Below are positions 41,950-50,248 of a stretch of 64,000 nt of DNA, in pieces. The notes under the pieces are model-generated. The model made no database searches, was not told the origin of the DNA, and worked only from the letters and a program-made list of their open reading frames with translations. The stretch is from JAAXIE01 sp965263155. Lineage in GTDB: Bacteria; Chloroflexota; Dehalococcoidia; Lucifugimonadales; JAAXIE01. Every line of letters starts with the position of its first letter. Position 1 is the first letter of the stretch. The stretch is taken from positions 992,001 to 1,056,000 of the forward strand of contig OZ253586.1 of NCBI GenBank assembly GCA_965263155.1. Direction: 5' to 3'. A program made the translations under genes and the position numbers.

Positions 41950-43122
41950 CTAGCGATAGAAGCCCCGGTGGCGCGGGTCCTGACCTCGCCGCAGGAAGCT
42001 GGGTACGTCCAAGTCGTCCCCATCGCCTGTTGGAGGGAGAACCTCCTGAGTGGCAGCCCTTTGAATACCCATCCGAATCTCCGTTTCGTCTCCTTCGCCC
42101 ACGAGGGGGAAGGCGGCAGCCACGAGCGTCACCTTGACCTCGTCCTCCATGGACATGTCCTTGACTGTGCCGAAGATGATATTGGCTTCGGGGTCGGCGA
42201 TGCTTTCGATTACGTTGGCCGCCATGTGCAACTCGTTCAAGGTGAGGGACGGTCCGCCAGTGACTACGAATAGCAGGCGCTTCACGTCCTCGATGTTCAT
42301 GTCCAGCAGCGGACTGTTGATGGCCATGGTGGCGGCCTCGATTGCCCGCTTCTCGCCTCTGCCGGTTCCGATGGCCAACCAAGCTTGGCCCGCCCCCTGC
42401 AGTATCGCTTTGACGTCGGCAAAGTCGACGTTAATTTCACCTGGTATGGTCACCACCTCAGTGATAGCTTGTATACCCTGCTGCAGCACTGAGTCGGCCA
42501 TTACCAAGGCTTGGTCCCAAGTTAGTGGCGCTTCGGACTGGTCGCTGACCTCCAACAGTTTGTCGTTGGGGATCACCAGCATGGTGTCCACCACATCCTT
42601 CAATTGAGAGATGCCAGACTCAGCGTTGCGCCTTCGCTGTGCTATCTCGAAAGAGAAGGGCCGGCTCACAACTGCCACGGTCAGTGCGCCTGCGTCCTTG
42701 GCAAGCTTGGCAATCAGCGGACAGCCTCCGGTACCCGTGCCGCCACCCATGCCGGCAGCAATGAATAGAAGGTCTGCGCCTGCGACTGCCTGCTCCAATT
42801 CTTCCCGGCTCTCCTCGGCAGCCAACCGGCCCAGCTCGGGGTCGCCCCCCGCGCCCAGACCACGAGTCAACTCTTGGCCCACGGTAATCTTATTGACCAT
42901 CTCGCAACGAGATAGGTGCAGAGCATCGGTATTAATGCCGTAATACTCCACCCCGGCCAGGCGGTCCTTGTACATACGGGTAACCGCGTTGCAGCCACCG
43001 CCTCCGACACCCAGCACCTTGATGACCGGCGAGCCCAGCTTGCGGCCATTAGCACCGAGGTTAGCTAGCGATTCGGCGAACGCTTCGAATTGGTCTATAG
43101 ACTGCGACCCATCGGAAGCCAT
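41950..43122 (-). CDS. ftsZ: Cell division protein FtsZ
   Basis: The 390-residue tubulin-like GTPase that builds the division ring. It has VLGVGGGGCNAVTRM (about 37-50), the tubulin signature GMGGGTGTGG (about 125-134) and the T7 loop NVDFADV (231-237) that completes the GTPase site of the next subunit. The C-terminal peptide LDVPSFLRRGQDPRHRGFYR is the tail that binds FtsA. Within the signature, GGCPLIAKLAK replaces the common GAAPVIA. AAGGAGG precedes the ATG. It lies 31 bases after ftsA and ends at a strong terminator. Confidence 0.97.
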   Translation of the reverse strand: MASDGSQSIDQFEAFAESLANLGANGRKLGSPVIKVLGVGGGGCNAVTRMYKDRLAGVEYYGINTDALHLSRCEMVNKITVGQELTRGLGAGGDPELGRLAAEESREELEQAVAGADLLFIAAGMGGGTGTGGCPLIAKLAKDAGALTVAVVSRPFSFEIAQRRRNAESGISQLKDVVDTMLVIPNDKLLEVSDQSEAPLTWDQALVMADSVLQQGIQAITEVVTIPGEINVDFADVKAILQGAGQAWLAIGTGRGEKRAIEAATMAINSPLLDMNIEDVKRLLFVVTGGPSLTLNELHMAANVIESIADPEANIIFGTVKDMSMEDEVKVTLVAAAFPLVGEGDETEIRMGIQRAATQEVLPPTGDGDDLDVPSFLRRGQDPRHRGFYR

Positions 43123-43153
43123 GGGTCCCTCCTTGTACGGATGTGGCTCTTTG

Positions 43154-44443
43154 TTACCGACTCCTGCCTAAATGAAGCAACCGGCCCATGAAGCCGCCTT
43201 CGCTTTTGGACTGCTTTGCGGTTTGCCTCGACCGTCTGTCACCCTGGTGCTTGATGCCCCATAGCAGGACCCCGACGCTGGCTGCGTAGGTAGGCTGCCT
43301 GAGATGGCCGGGGAGTCCCGGGAACCCACGGGGCGCCCCTATTCGGACGGGGCTACGGAAGATCCTCTTGGCCAAATCCTCCAAGCCCGGCAACTCAGCC
43401 CCGCCCCCGGTGAGCACGAGGCCGCCCGGGGGCAGGTCACGCAGGCCCGCCAGCCTGATCCGGTCTCGGACCAATTCTAAGGTCTCCAACGCCCGGTCAT
43501 GGATGGGGTCGCAAAGGTTCTTACGTGGCACGGTTCCAGGGGGCTTGCCGAAGAAGGCCGGGATGGTAATCTCATCCGAGTCGTTCAGGGTGCTGGGCAT
43601 CGCGTGGCCATACTCCCGCTTCAGCCTCTCGGCCACTGGATGTGGCGCACCACCTAGCGCGACCGCCAAGTCACGTGTCACCTGGAACCCGCCAACAGGG
43701 ATTACGCTGCTATACCAAGGATTGCCGCCACGGTAGATGATCACGTCGGTGGTGCCCTCACCGATGTCGGCCAGCACCACCCCCACCTCTTGCTCATCCT
43801 GACTGAGGACGGCCTCGCCTGCTGCTATAGACTGGATTACTAGGTTGCGCACTTCTACTTTGCAGGCCTCGACAGCGTTGCGGGCGTTCTCCAAAGGGCC
43901 GATGTCGCCGGTGACGGAATGGGTGTGCACCTCTACGGTCTCGGCCTCCAGACCTTCGGGTGAGCGAACGCCGGAGAACCCGTCAACCGCAAAGTCCATG
44001 GGTATGTGGTGCAATAACTCCTTGCCCGGCAGTATGTCAGGCTGACTCTCTGCCATAAGCCGCACGATGTCCTCGCGGGTTACGAGGGTCTGGCTCGATC
44101 GGTGCAACACGCTGTTGCCGTTGACGCAGACGATGTGACTCCCTGAGACTCCCAAATAGGCCCAGTTGGCGATTCTACCCACATCCCTCTGGGCCTCGTC
44201 GAGGGAACGGGCCACAGCGGCCTGGGCAGCCGCTACGTCAACTACGCGCCCCTTCTGTATTCCCCCCGAGGTCGCTTCGCCCATGCCATGTACTAGGAGA
44301 CCACCATCCGGTCGGACGCTGGCGATAAGGGTCACGACCTTGTTGGTACCCATGTCAATACCGGTATACAGTCCTTCTCTCGCCACTATCACTTCCCTCG
44401 GTGAGGCCTTGAGAGTGGAGGAACTCCCAAGATACCCAGCCAT
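43154..44443 (-). CDS. ftsA: Cell division protein FtsA
   Basis: An actin-like ATPase that anchors FtsZ to the membrane. It has the phosphate-binding start GLYTGIDMGTNKVVTLIASV, an SHS2 (1C) domain at about 100-185, the second phosphate motif LADIGEGTTDVIIYRGG and the adenosine motif LTGGGAELPGLEDLAKR near 345. The first ATG is at 44443, giving 429 residues, but GTG 44386 with GAGGGAAG upstream places the start six residues before GIDMGT as in most FtsA and may be the real one. No ftsQ or mur genes lie upstream, so the division cluster is reduced to ftsA-ftsZ. Confidence 0.95.
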   Translation of the reverse strand: MAGYLGSSSTLKASPREVIVAREGLYTGIDMGTNKVVTLIASVRPDGGLLVHGMGEATSGGIQKGRVVDVAAAQAAVARSLDEAQRDVGRIANWAYLGVSGSHIVCVNGNSVLHRSSQTLVTREDIVRLMAESQPDILPGKELLHHIPMDFAVDGFSGVRSPEGLEAETVEVHTHSVTGDIGPLENARNAVEACKVEVRNLVIQSIAAGEAVLSQDEQEVGVVLADIGEGTTDVIIYRGGNPWYSSVIPVGGFQVTRDLAVALGGAPHPVAERLKREYGHAMPSTLNDSDEITIPAFFGKPPGTVPRKNLCDPIHDRALETLELVRDRIRLAGLRDLPPGGLVLTGGGAELPGLEDLAKRIFRSPVRIGAPRGFPGLPGHLRQPTYAASVGVLLWGIKHQGDRRSRQTAKQSKSEGGFMGRLLHLGRSR

Positions 44444-44976
44444 TGAGCTTAGCTAGGGGGTATAACGCGCCACGGGGAACATCCCCTGGCACCTCTGAGG
44501 CGCACAGTCTTCAGCCGAAGAGGGCTGCGACAGGCTTGTTACCCGTGCCTCTGACATAAAGGGCACGCACAGGTTGTGCAAAACAGGATAACAGCTACCA
44601 TATGGAGTGCGCAATACCGAGGCATGGGTGTCTCCGAAATTATACCCGATTCGTCGCGCCCGCCGGAGGCCTCGATTGCCCCCTCATTCGACACATGCTA
44701 CGGTGGCCCGCAGCGGAGTCCCGCGCGCTTCGTCTATCCGCGGGCTCCTCTTGCCCGTGGGAGGTACTGGGGAAGTTGGGCGCCAGGACGCACTGCTGTT
44801 AATGCTGGTTGCCGTTCCCTCGCCTCTTGCGCCGGCCATGGCTGTCATAGACCGCTGGTACCACGGCACCGAGCCCTGAGGCGCTTGTTAGCATTGCAAG
44901 GGCGTGTGGTTTCTGGTACAAGAAACCTGCTTCAACCTCGGCTACAATTCCACCCTAGTTACATTGGGAGGCAACC
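44444..44976. other. Gene-free divergent region between ftsA and an SDR gene
   Basis: No convincing gene is seen in these 530 bases on either strand. Several overlapping frames are open, but their translations are rich in Arg/Pro/Ser and lack protein-like character. One short plus-strand stretch ending AMAVIDRWYHGTEP near 44879 looks more protein-like and could be the end of a lost gene. Confidence 0.4.
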
Positions 44977-45777
44977 ATGGATCTGGAGATGCAAGGAAGA
45001 GTCGCCGCCATTACCGGCGGCAGCATGGGAATTGGCAAGGCGACGGCCTTCAACATGTCCCGAGAGGGCGCGAAGGTCGCCATCTGCGCCCGCAACAAGG
45101 AGAGACTGGAAGCTGCTGCACGCGAGATAAGCGAGCTGACGGGTAACGAGGTACTGGCCGTGGTCGCCGACATGAGCAACAAGGATGATGCCGACAACTT
45201 CATTGAGGCTACCGTACGCCATTTCGGTCACCTGGATATCGTGGTCAACTGTGCGGGCGCATCCCCGGGAGGCCAGTTCCAGACTTTGGAGGACGACCAG
45301 TGGATGATCGGCCTCAACCTCAAGTTCATGGGCTATGTACGCACCGCTAGGGCGGCCCTGCCGCATCTGCAGGCCCGGGGATGGGGACGCATCGTCAACG
45401 TCATCGGCAATGACGGCGTCAAGCCCACCTTCAACGAGATATGCCCCGGCGCATGCAACGCCGCCGGGATCAACTTCACCATGTCCCTCGCCGAGCAGCT
45501 TGCCCCCCAAGGGATTACAGTCAACTGCGTTAACCCTGGGCCGGTGGACACCCAGCGCTGGGACGGTTTGGAGGCTGGGATCGCCGCGCGTGAGGGACTG
45601 ACCGCTGCGGAGGCGCGTGCGCTGACCAACAAGAGCATGCCCATGGGGCGCATCGCTCGGGCCGACGAGGTGGCCGATATGGTCACCTTCCTTGCGTCGG
45701 AGCGTGCCAGCTTCGTGACCGGAGCTTCCATTGCCTTGGATGGCGCCCAGCGCAAGGCGATCATCAATCCCCTCTAG
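44977..45777 (+). CDS. SDR-family protein with atypical active site
   Basis: A 266-residue classical-SDR fold. The cofactor motif TGGSMGIG (13-20), NCAG (91-94) and the C-terminal VTGASIALDGAQRK are intact. The catalytic Ser and YxxxK are lost: the segment reads NVIGNDGVKP then ICPGACNAAGINF, with Pro157 at the Tyr and Asn161 at the Lys position. A proton-relay reductase mechanism is not possible as usually drawn. GGGAGG precedes the ATG. It may bind NAD(P) and catalyse a lyase or hydratase-like step, or be regulatory. Confidence 0.85.
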   Translation: MDLEMQGRVAAITGGSMGIGKATAFNMSREGAKVAICARNKERLEAAAREISELTGNEVLAVVADMSNKDDADNFIEATVRHFGHLDIVVNCAGASPGGQFQTLEDDQWMIGLNLKFMGYVRTARAALPHLQARGWGRIVNVIGNDGVKPTFNEICPGACNAAGINFTMSLAEQLAPQGITVNCVNPGPVDTQRWDGLEAGIAAREGLTAAEARALTNKSMPMGRIARADEVADMVTFLASERASFVTGASIALDGAQRKAIINPL

Positions 45778-45814
45778 CTCGGTGAGTGCCATGAAGGGTC
45801 GCTAGACCAGACTT

Positions 45815-45850
45815 GCTAGAGAATCTGTGGGTTCCCACAGATTCTCTAGC
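45815..45850. terminator. Perfect 17-base-pair hairpin
   Basis: GCTAGAGAATCTGTGGG and its exact complement are separated by TT only. It lies between the SDR stop (45777) and the amidohydrolase ATG (45866), with GAGGAG immediately downstream. It could be a terminator, though no T-run follows, or a dyad operator over the start of the next gene. Confidence 0.6.
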
Positions 45851-45865
45851 TATTTGAGGAGTTGA

Positions 45866-46870
45866 ATGCACATTGACGTACATGCCCACCTGATGCCCCA
45901 GAAGGCACTGGAGATAATGGAAAGGGACCCCTCTCTGTACAATGTCAGCATGAAGGAGGTGGAGCCGGTAGGAAATTGTGTCTCCTTCGACCCTGGCCCC
46001 ACCATTCGCCCTTTTCCCCCAGGACTCATCGGCAATGATATGCGCTGGGAGTACATGGAGAAGGCGGGCGTGGACCACGAGATACTCTCGGTCTGGGCCG
46101 ATTGCCTAGGCTACAGCTTGGAGGGGGAGAAGGGGGCCCGATGGAGCCGTCTATTAAACGAGACCACTGCCGAGATCGTGCATCAGCACCCTGAGCGGCT
46201 GTCGCTAATGGCGACTGTCCCTCTACAAAATGGAGAGCTGGCGGCCCAGGAGTTGGAGTACGGGGTGAAGCAGTGCGGTGCCATCGGGTGCGTGATCGCT
46301 GCCAACATAAATGGGGGCAACCTGCACAGCCCAGATCTCAACCCATTTTGGGAAGCGGCTACTGAACTGGAAACGCCCATCTTCATCCACCCCACCCAGC
46401 CGGTTCCCCTCCCGCGCACTTCAGAGTTCAACTTGGCAGTAATCTGCCAGTACACGTACGACTCCACCGTCACCGTCGGCTGCCTGCTGGCTGGGGGCGT
46501 GATGGACCATTACCCCAAGCTGGACTTCATCCTCTCTCATGGTGGAGGGTACTACCCGTTCCAAGTCGGGCGGTTCGACAAGGTATTCGGCAGCTACCCC
46601 AACCGCAGCGAGTACCCCACAGAAGTGCCTTCCAGCTATCTGAGGCGGTTCCACTACGACACGATCCTGCACGCCCCGGAGCCTCTGGTGTACCTCAAGA
46701 ACCTGGTGGGAGTTGACCGCCTGCTTATGGGCACCGACTTCCCGTTCCCGGTGCAGGACCTGATACCCTTGGAGATATACCAGCGGGCTGGCTTCACCGA
46801 CGAGGAGGTGCAGGCAGTCTGCTATGACAACGTCGTGCGCCTGTTCAAGAAGAAGGAGTCGTGGGGCTAG
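45866..46870 (+). CDS. ACMSD-like amidohydrolase (TIM-barrel decarboxylase family)
   Basis: A 334-residue metal-dependent barrel of the aminocarboxymuconate-semialdehyde decarboxylase family, whose members decarboxylate or hydrolyse acids from aromatic and tryptophan breakdown. The metal motif HIDVHAHLMP (2-11) is at the very N-terminus; IFIHPTQPVPLPR (about 172-184), ILSHGGGYYPFQVGRFD and the late GTDFPFPVQD with the catalytic Asp are present. GAGGAG precedes the ATG. It may share a pathway with the SDR upstream. Confidence 0.9.
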   Translation: MHIDVHAHLMPQKALEIMERDPSLYNVSMKEVEPVGNCVSFDPGPTIRPFPPGLIGNDMRWEYMEKAGVDHEILSVWADCLGYSLEGEKGARWSRLLNETTAEIVHQHPERLSLMATVPLQNGELAAQELEYGVKQCGAIGCVIAANINGGNLHSPDLNPFWEAATELETPIFIHPTQPVPLPRTSEFNLAVICQYTYDSTVTVGCLLAGGVMDHYPKLDFILSHGGGYYPFQVGRFDKVFGSYPNRSEYPTEVPSSYLRRFHYDTILHAPEPLVYLKNLVGVDRLLMGTDFPFPVQDLIPLEIYQRAGFTDEEVQAVCYDNVVRLFKKKESWG

Positions 46871-46898
46871 GACAAAACCTCTCTACCGCGGATATATC

Positions 46899-46923
46899 AG
46901 GGGCGCCCTTTGTGGGCGCCCCT
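46899..46923. terminator. Hairpin terminator
   Basis: AGGGGCGCCC and its complement around TTTGT, just after the amidohydrolase stop at 46870 and before the convergent quinone oxidoreductase gene end (46953). Confidence 0.75.
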
Positions 46924-46952
46924 CCTCGTTTGACCTAGGTTGTAGGTCTAAC

Positions 46953-47918
46953 CTACGGAATGAGAATCAGCTTGCCCGTGGTGGCCCTGCTTTGAAGTTC
47001 TTGGTGTGCCTCTGCCGCCTCGGAGAGAGGACGCTCGCTATGGATGGTCAGCTTTAATGCGCCGGAGGACACCCAGCCCATCACGTCGTTGGCGCGCCAT
47101 AGGAGGTCTTCTCGGCTGGCGGTATAGGCTGGCAGGCCTGGACGGGTCAGGAAGAGGGACCGCCCACTTAAGAACCCCAAGTCTTGGGCGGGAACGGGAC
47201 CGCTGGCAGCGCCGTACAGCACCATCATGCCCAGTGGGGCCAAGCTGGAGACGCTCTTGTCGAAGGTGTCCTTCCCCACGGCGTCGTACACTACGTTGAC
47301 GCCCTTGCCTCCGGTGGCCTTCTTGGTCTCCTCCGCGAAGTCCTGCTCCGCGTAGTTAATCACCACGTCGGCTCCAGCGTCCTTGGCAAGGGAGGCCTTC
47401 GCAGAGGTGGACACGGTAGTGATGGCGGTTGCGCCGATGTTCTTGGCCAACTGAATGAGAAGCAGACCCATTCCACCTGCGCCAGAGTGTATCAGGCAAG
47501 TCTCACCGGCCTGCAGCTTGTAGGTGCTCATCATCAGATAATGGGCCGTCATGCCCTGCAGGAAGGCGGCAGCTGCCGTTCGCGTGTCGATGTTGTCGGG
47601 TAGCTTCACCAGCCTGTCCGCTGGGCAGACGCACTGCTCGGCATAGCTGCCTTGCACACTGGAGAAGCCCACGCGGTCTCCCGCGGCCACATCGGTAACA
47701 CCCGCGCCGACGGCGGAGACAACGCCACCCGCCTCGCGGCCTAGGGTGATGGGCAACGCGGCGGTATCGCCAGCGCGGCGGCCGTTGACGTCAGCATAGT
47801 TGATGCCCGCCGCCTCGATTCTGACAACCGCCTGCCCAGGCCCTGGGTTGGGTTCGGGTGCGTCCTCGTACTGCATCATCTCAGGTCCGCCGAATTGGTG
47901 GATACGAATAGCCTTCAT
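46953..47918 (-). CDS. Quinone oxidoreductase (zeta-crystallin-like MDR)
   Basis: A 321-residue medium-chain reductase without zinc ligands, NADPH:quinone oxidoreductase type. It has MKAIRIHQFGGPEMMQYEDA at the N-terminus, VRIEAAGINYADVNGRRAGD (about 32-51), TAAAAFLQGMTAHYLMMSTY and the cofactor loop IHSGAGGMGLLLIQLAKN (about 143-160). A close paralogue lies at 48442-49407, separated by the locus 3 repeat module. AAGGAGAGG precedes the ATG. Confidence 0.92.
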   Translation of the reverse strand: MKAIRIHQFGGPEMMQYEDAPEPNPGPGQAVVRIEAAGINYADVNGRRAGDTAALPITLGREAGGVVSAVGAGVTDVAAGDRVGFSSVQGSYAEQCVCPADRLVKLPDNIDTRTAAAAFLQGMTAHYLMMSTYKLQAGETCLIHSGAGGMGLLLIQLAKNIGATAITTVSTSAKASLAKDAGADVVINYAEQDFAEETKKATGGKGVNVVYDAVGKDTFDKSVSSLAPLGMMVLYGAASGPVPAQDLGFLSGRSLFLTRPGLPAYTASREDLLWRANDVMGWVSSGALKLTIHSERPLSEAAEAHQELQSRATTGKLILIP

Positions 47919-47957
47919 CTCGCCTCTCCTTGCTTCTTACTGACTGGCCCTAGGGAA

Positions 47958-48205
47958 CCTCTGAAGAACCAGAGTATCACGATCCGTGATTTCACTGGGT
48001 ATGAACCCGGTTGTAGCTGGACTGATTCGTACGTGTGAAAAACCCGTAGCTGAGTTTCACACCGATCGTATCTGGGAGAAAACTTTTTGTATCTGAATAA
48101 TGTGAAATTAGTGAAATCTTATCGCCTCTCAGATACGATTGCGCGCAAGAACGTTTCACACTGATGTGAAACCTCTGGGAAATCGGAGTATCACTTTTCG
48201 TGATA
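47958..48205. repeat. Intergenic GTAGCTG/GTATCTG module, locus 3
   Basis: GTAGCTG occurs at 48013 and 48046, GTATCTG at 48068 and 48089, and its complement CAGATAC at 48130. The local word is GTTTCACAC in both orientations: GTGTGAAA 48033, GTTTCACAC 48054, TGTGAAAT 48101, GTGAAAT 48111, GTTTCACAC 48153, TGTGAAAC 48165; the last two form a perfect palindrome with a CTGA spacer. The block is bounded by related direct repeats (ACCTCTG, then GAGTATCAC and CGTGAT) at 47958-47990 and 48171-48203. It lies between two paralogous quinone oxidoreductase genes. No gene is seen in the remaining 48206-48441. Confidence 0.7.
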
Positions 48206-48441
48206 GAGAGGCGCCTCAGAAAGCTGTCCGGAGGCCCCACGATTGCGGTGACGGAGTTCGGGTACATGGTCATCATGATAGCAACGACCGGGGACGGCCA
48301 TCGATAGAGGAGAGCCGCCTCCTAGGTCAGCATGTGGCGCGGGAAGAGGCTCGTTCTATTTGGGCCGTGCTCGCTAGCTCGGCGGGGTATTCAGCCCGAA
48401 TACCCCGCCTTGTGGGTCAAACAGCACCGTGATGGTTCCTG

Positions 48442-49407
48442 CTACGGGATGAGAAGCACCTTGCCAGTGGTAGCGCGACCTTCCAGTTGGCGATGGGCCT
48501 CTGCCGCCTCGGACAGGGGGAACTCGTGTTCGATGCGCAGTTTGAGTTGCCCAGACTTGATCCAGTCCAGGATGTCCCCCGCCCGCCATTCCAGTTCTTC
48601 GCGGGTGGCAGTGTGGTCCACCAAGCTGGGGCGCGTGAGGAACTTGGAGCCGGGGTTGAATATCTGGGGGTTCACCGGGTCTACGGCACCGCTGGCTTGA
48701 CCGTAGAGCACTAAGAAGCCGCGCCGGGCGGTGCAACCAAGGCTCTTGTGGAAGGTGTCCTTGCCCACCGAGTCGTAGGAGACGTTGACGCCCTTGCTAT
48801 CGGTGGCATTCATGGTCTCTTCTTCAAAGTCCTGTTGGGTATAGTTGATGACCACGTCAGCTCCCGCGTCGCGAGCCAGTTGGGCCTTGGCCTCGGTGGA
48901 GACAGTGGTGATGACCTGCGCACCCAGATGCTTAGCCATCTGAATCAGCAGCAGACCGACACCACCAGCCCCAGCATGCACCAAGCAGGAGTCGCCCGGC
49001 TTCAGGGGATAGGTGCTGTAGGCTAGGTAATGGGCCGTCATACCCTGCAGCATGGCGGCTGCGCCCATGCGAGCGTCGATGCCGTCGGGCATCTTCACCA
49101 ACCGAGCGCCAGGCACGGCCTGCTTCTCGGCGTAGGCGCCCGGCACGCCGCAGTAGGCGACGGTGTCTCCCACGGCTACCTCGGTAACTCCTTCGCCAAC
49201 GGCTGAGACAACTCCGGCAGCCTCTTGCCCAAGGATGGCTGGCAGGTTGGCGGGGTTGGCCCCTTTGCGGGCGTACACATCGGCGAAGTTGATTCCCACG
49301 GCTTGAACGTTCACCAACGCCTGTCCTGCCCCTAGCTGCGGGTCGTTTGTGTCTTCGTATTGGAGCACATCAGCCCCGCCGGGCTGGTGCATACGTATTG
49401 CCTTCAT
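48442..49407 (-). CDS. Quinone oxidoreductase (zeta-crystallin-like MDR)
   Basis: A 321-residue paralogue of the 46953-47918 protein, of identical length and with matching landmarks: MKAIRMHQPGGADVLQYED, VGINFADVYARKGANPANLP, GAAAMLQGMTAHYLAYSTYP and the cofactor loop VHAGAGGVGLLLIQMAKHLG. The C-terminal SEAAEAHRQLEGRATTGKVL is shared. AGGAGG precedes the ATG, 11 bases after the RidA stop, so it is the last gene of a five-gene minus-strand operon. Confidence 0.92.
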   Translation of the reverse strand: MKAIRMHQPGGADVLQYEDTNDPQLGAGQALVNVQAVGINFADVYARKGANPANLPAILGQEAAGVVSAVGEGVTEVAVGDTVAYCGVPGAYAEKQAVPGARLVKMPDGIDARMGAAAMLQGMTAHYLAYSTYPLKPGDSCLVHAGAGGVGLLLIQMAKHLGAQVITTVSTEAKAQLARDAGADVVINYTQQDFEEETMNATDSKGVNVSYDSVGKDTFHKSLGCTARRGFLVLYGQASGAVDPVNPQIFNPGSKFLTRPSLVDHTATREELEWRAGDILDWIKSGQLKLRIEHEFPLSEAAEAHRQLEGRATTGKVLLIP

Positions 49408-49418
49408 CTGGTGACCTC

Positions 49419-49802
49419 CTAATCGGGTATACAGGCGACCACGGTGATTTCCACCATCAGATCCTGCGCGTTCAAGTCTACATGCACCGTGGTGCGAGCT
49501 GGTTTGTTGGTGGGGAAGTACTTGTTGTACTCCTCGTTGTAGGCGTCCAAGTATTCCCGCCCTGTGAGGTGGGTCAACACGCTGAGCACGTTGTCCAGCG
49601 ATGTGCCCGCTGCCTCAAGAATGACCTGTATTTTGTCCAACGTAAAGTGGACCTGCTCGCGTATGTCCCGGCCTACCTCGCCGGTTACGTGATGACGCCC
49701 CGTCTGCCCAGCCACGAAGACTAGGTTACCGAAGCGGGTGGCGGTGGACAGGTTGACGTTGGGCGCCGCCATATCCACCTGTACGATTTCCTTTTTGGGC
49801 AT
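49419..49802 (-). CDS. RidA/YER057c/UK114 family protein
   Basis: A 127-residue RidA-family protein; members hydrolyse reactive enamines/imines to ketones plus ammonia. The catalytic Arg is Arg103 in NKPARTTVHVDL, with the paired Glu118 in LMVEITVVACIPD. NLVFVAGQTGRH and LDNVLSVLTHLT are typical. It is one of two adjacent RidA genes, 22 bases after the other. Confidence 0.92.
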   Translation of the reverse strand: MPKKEIVQVDMAAPNVNLSTATRFGNLVFVAGQTGRHHVTGEVGRDIREQVHFTLDKIQVILEAAGTSLDNVLSVLTHLTGREYLDAYNEEYNKYFPTNKPARTTVHVDLNAQDLMVEITVVACIPD

Positions 49803-49824
49803 GTTGTTCTCTCCTTAACCCTTG

Positions 49825-50211
49825 CTAATCGGGTATCACCGCTATGCACTGGATTTCCACAAGCAGGTCGGGGCCCATCAGTTGTGAGCCGACCGTGGCC
49901 CGCGCTGGCCGGTTCTCCGTGAAGTAGGAGGCGTAGACCTCGTTGAAGGCGGGAAAATTGGCGGTCTCGGTGAGCCAGCAGGTGGCTGTGACGACGTTAT
50001 CCAGAGATGTCCCAGCCTCCTCCAAGCACATTTTGATGCGCTCAATGGCGTTGGTCGTCTGACCAGCCACATCGCCGGGGAGATCGTTGGTCACTGGGTG
50101 ACGACCCGTCTGGCCGGATACGTAGACGGTGTTGCCGAACTTGGTGGCTGGCGACAGGGGCGGCCCAGCAGCAGTCATCGAGGCTGGCGCGATGATTTCC
50201 TTCTTTGGCAT
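49825..50211 (-). CDS. RidA/YER057c/UK114 family protein
   Basis: A 128-residue RidA protein with Arg104 in NRPARATVGSQL and Glu119 in LLVEIQCIAVIPD. FGNTVYVSGQTGRHPVTNDL is the family N-terminal block. Its start MPKKEI is the same as in the neighbouring RidA gene, so the two arose by tandem duplication. GGAGGAACACC precedes the ATG. The gene lies 37 bases after a cyclase-family gene. Confidence 0.92.
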   Translation of the reverse strand: MPKKEIIAPASMTAAGPPLSPATKFGNTVYVSGQTGRHPVTNDLPGDVAGQTTNAIERIKMCLEEAGTSLDNVVTATCWLTETANFPAFNEVYASYFTENRPARATVGSQLMGPDLLVEIQCIAVIPD

Positions 50212-50248
50212 GGTGTTCCTCCTCTTGTTGGCTTGTCCAGATATTTGG

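Noticed and set aside
44602..45130. Several open frames of 60-180 codons upstream of the SDR gene
   Set aside because: Their translations are Arg/Pro-rich and overlap one another or the SDR gene in other frames; no ribosome-binding sites or family likeness.
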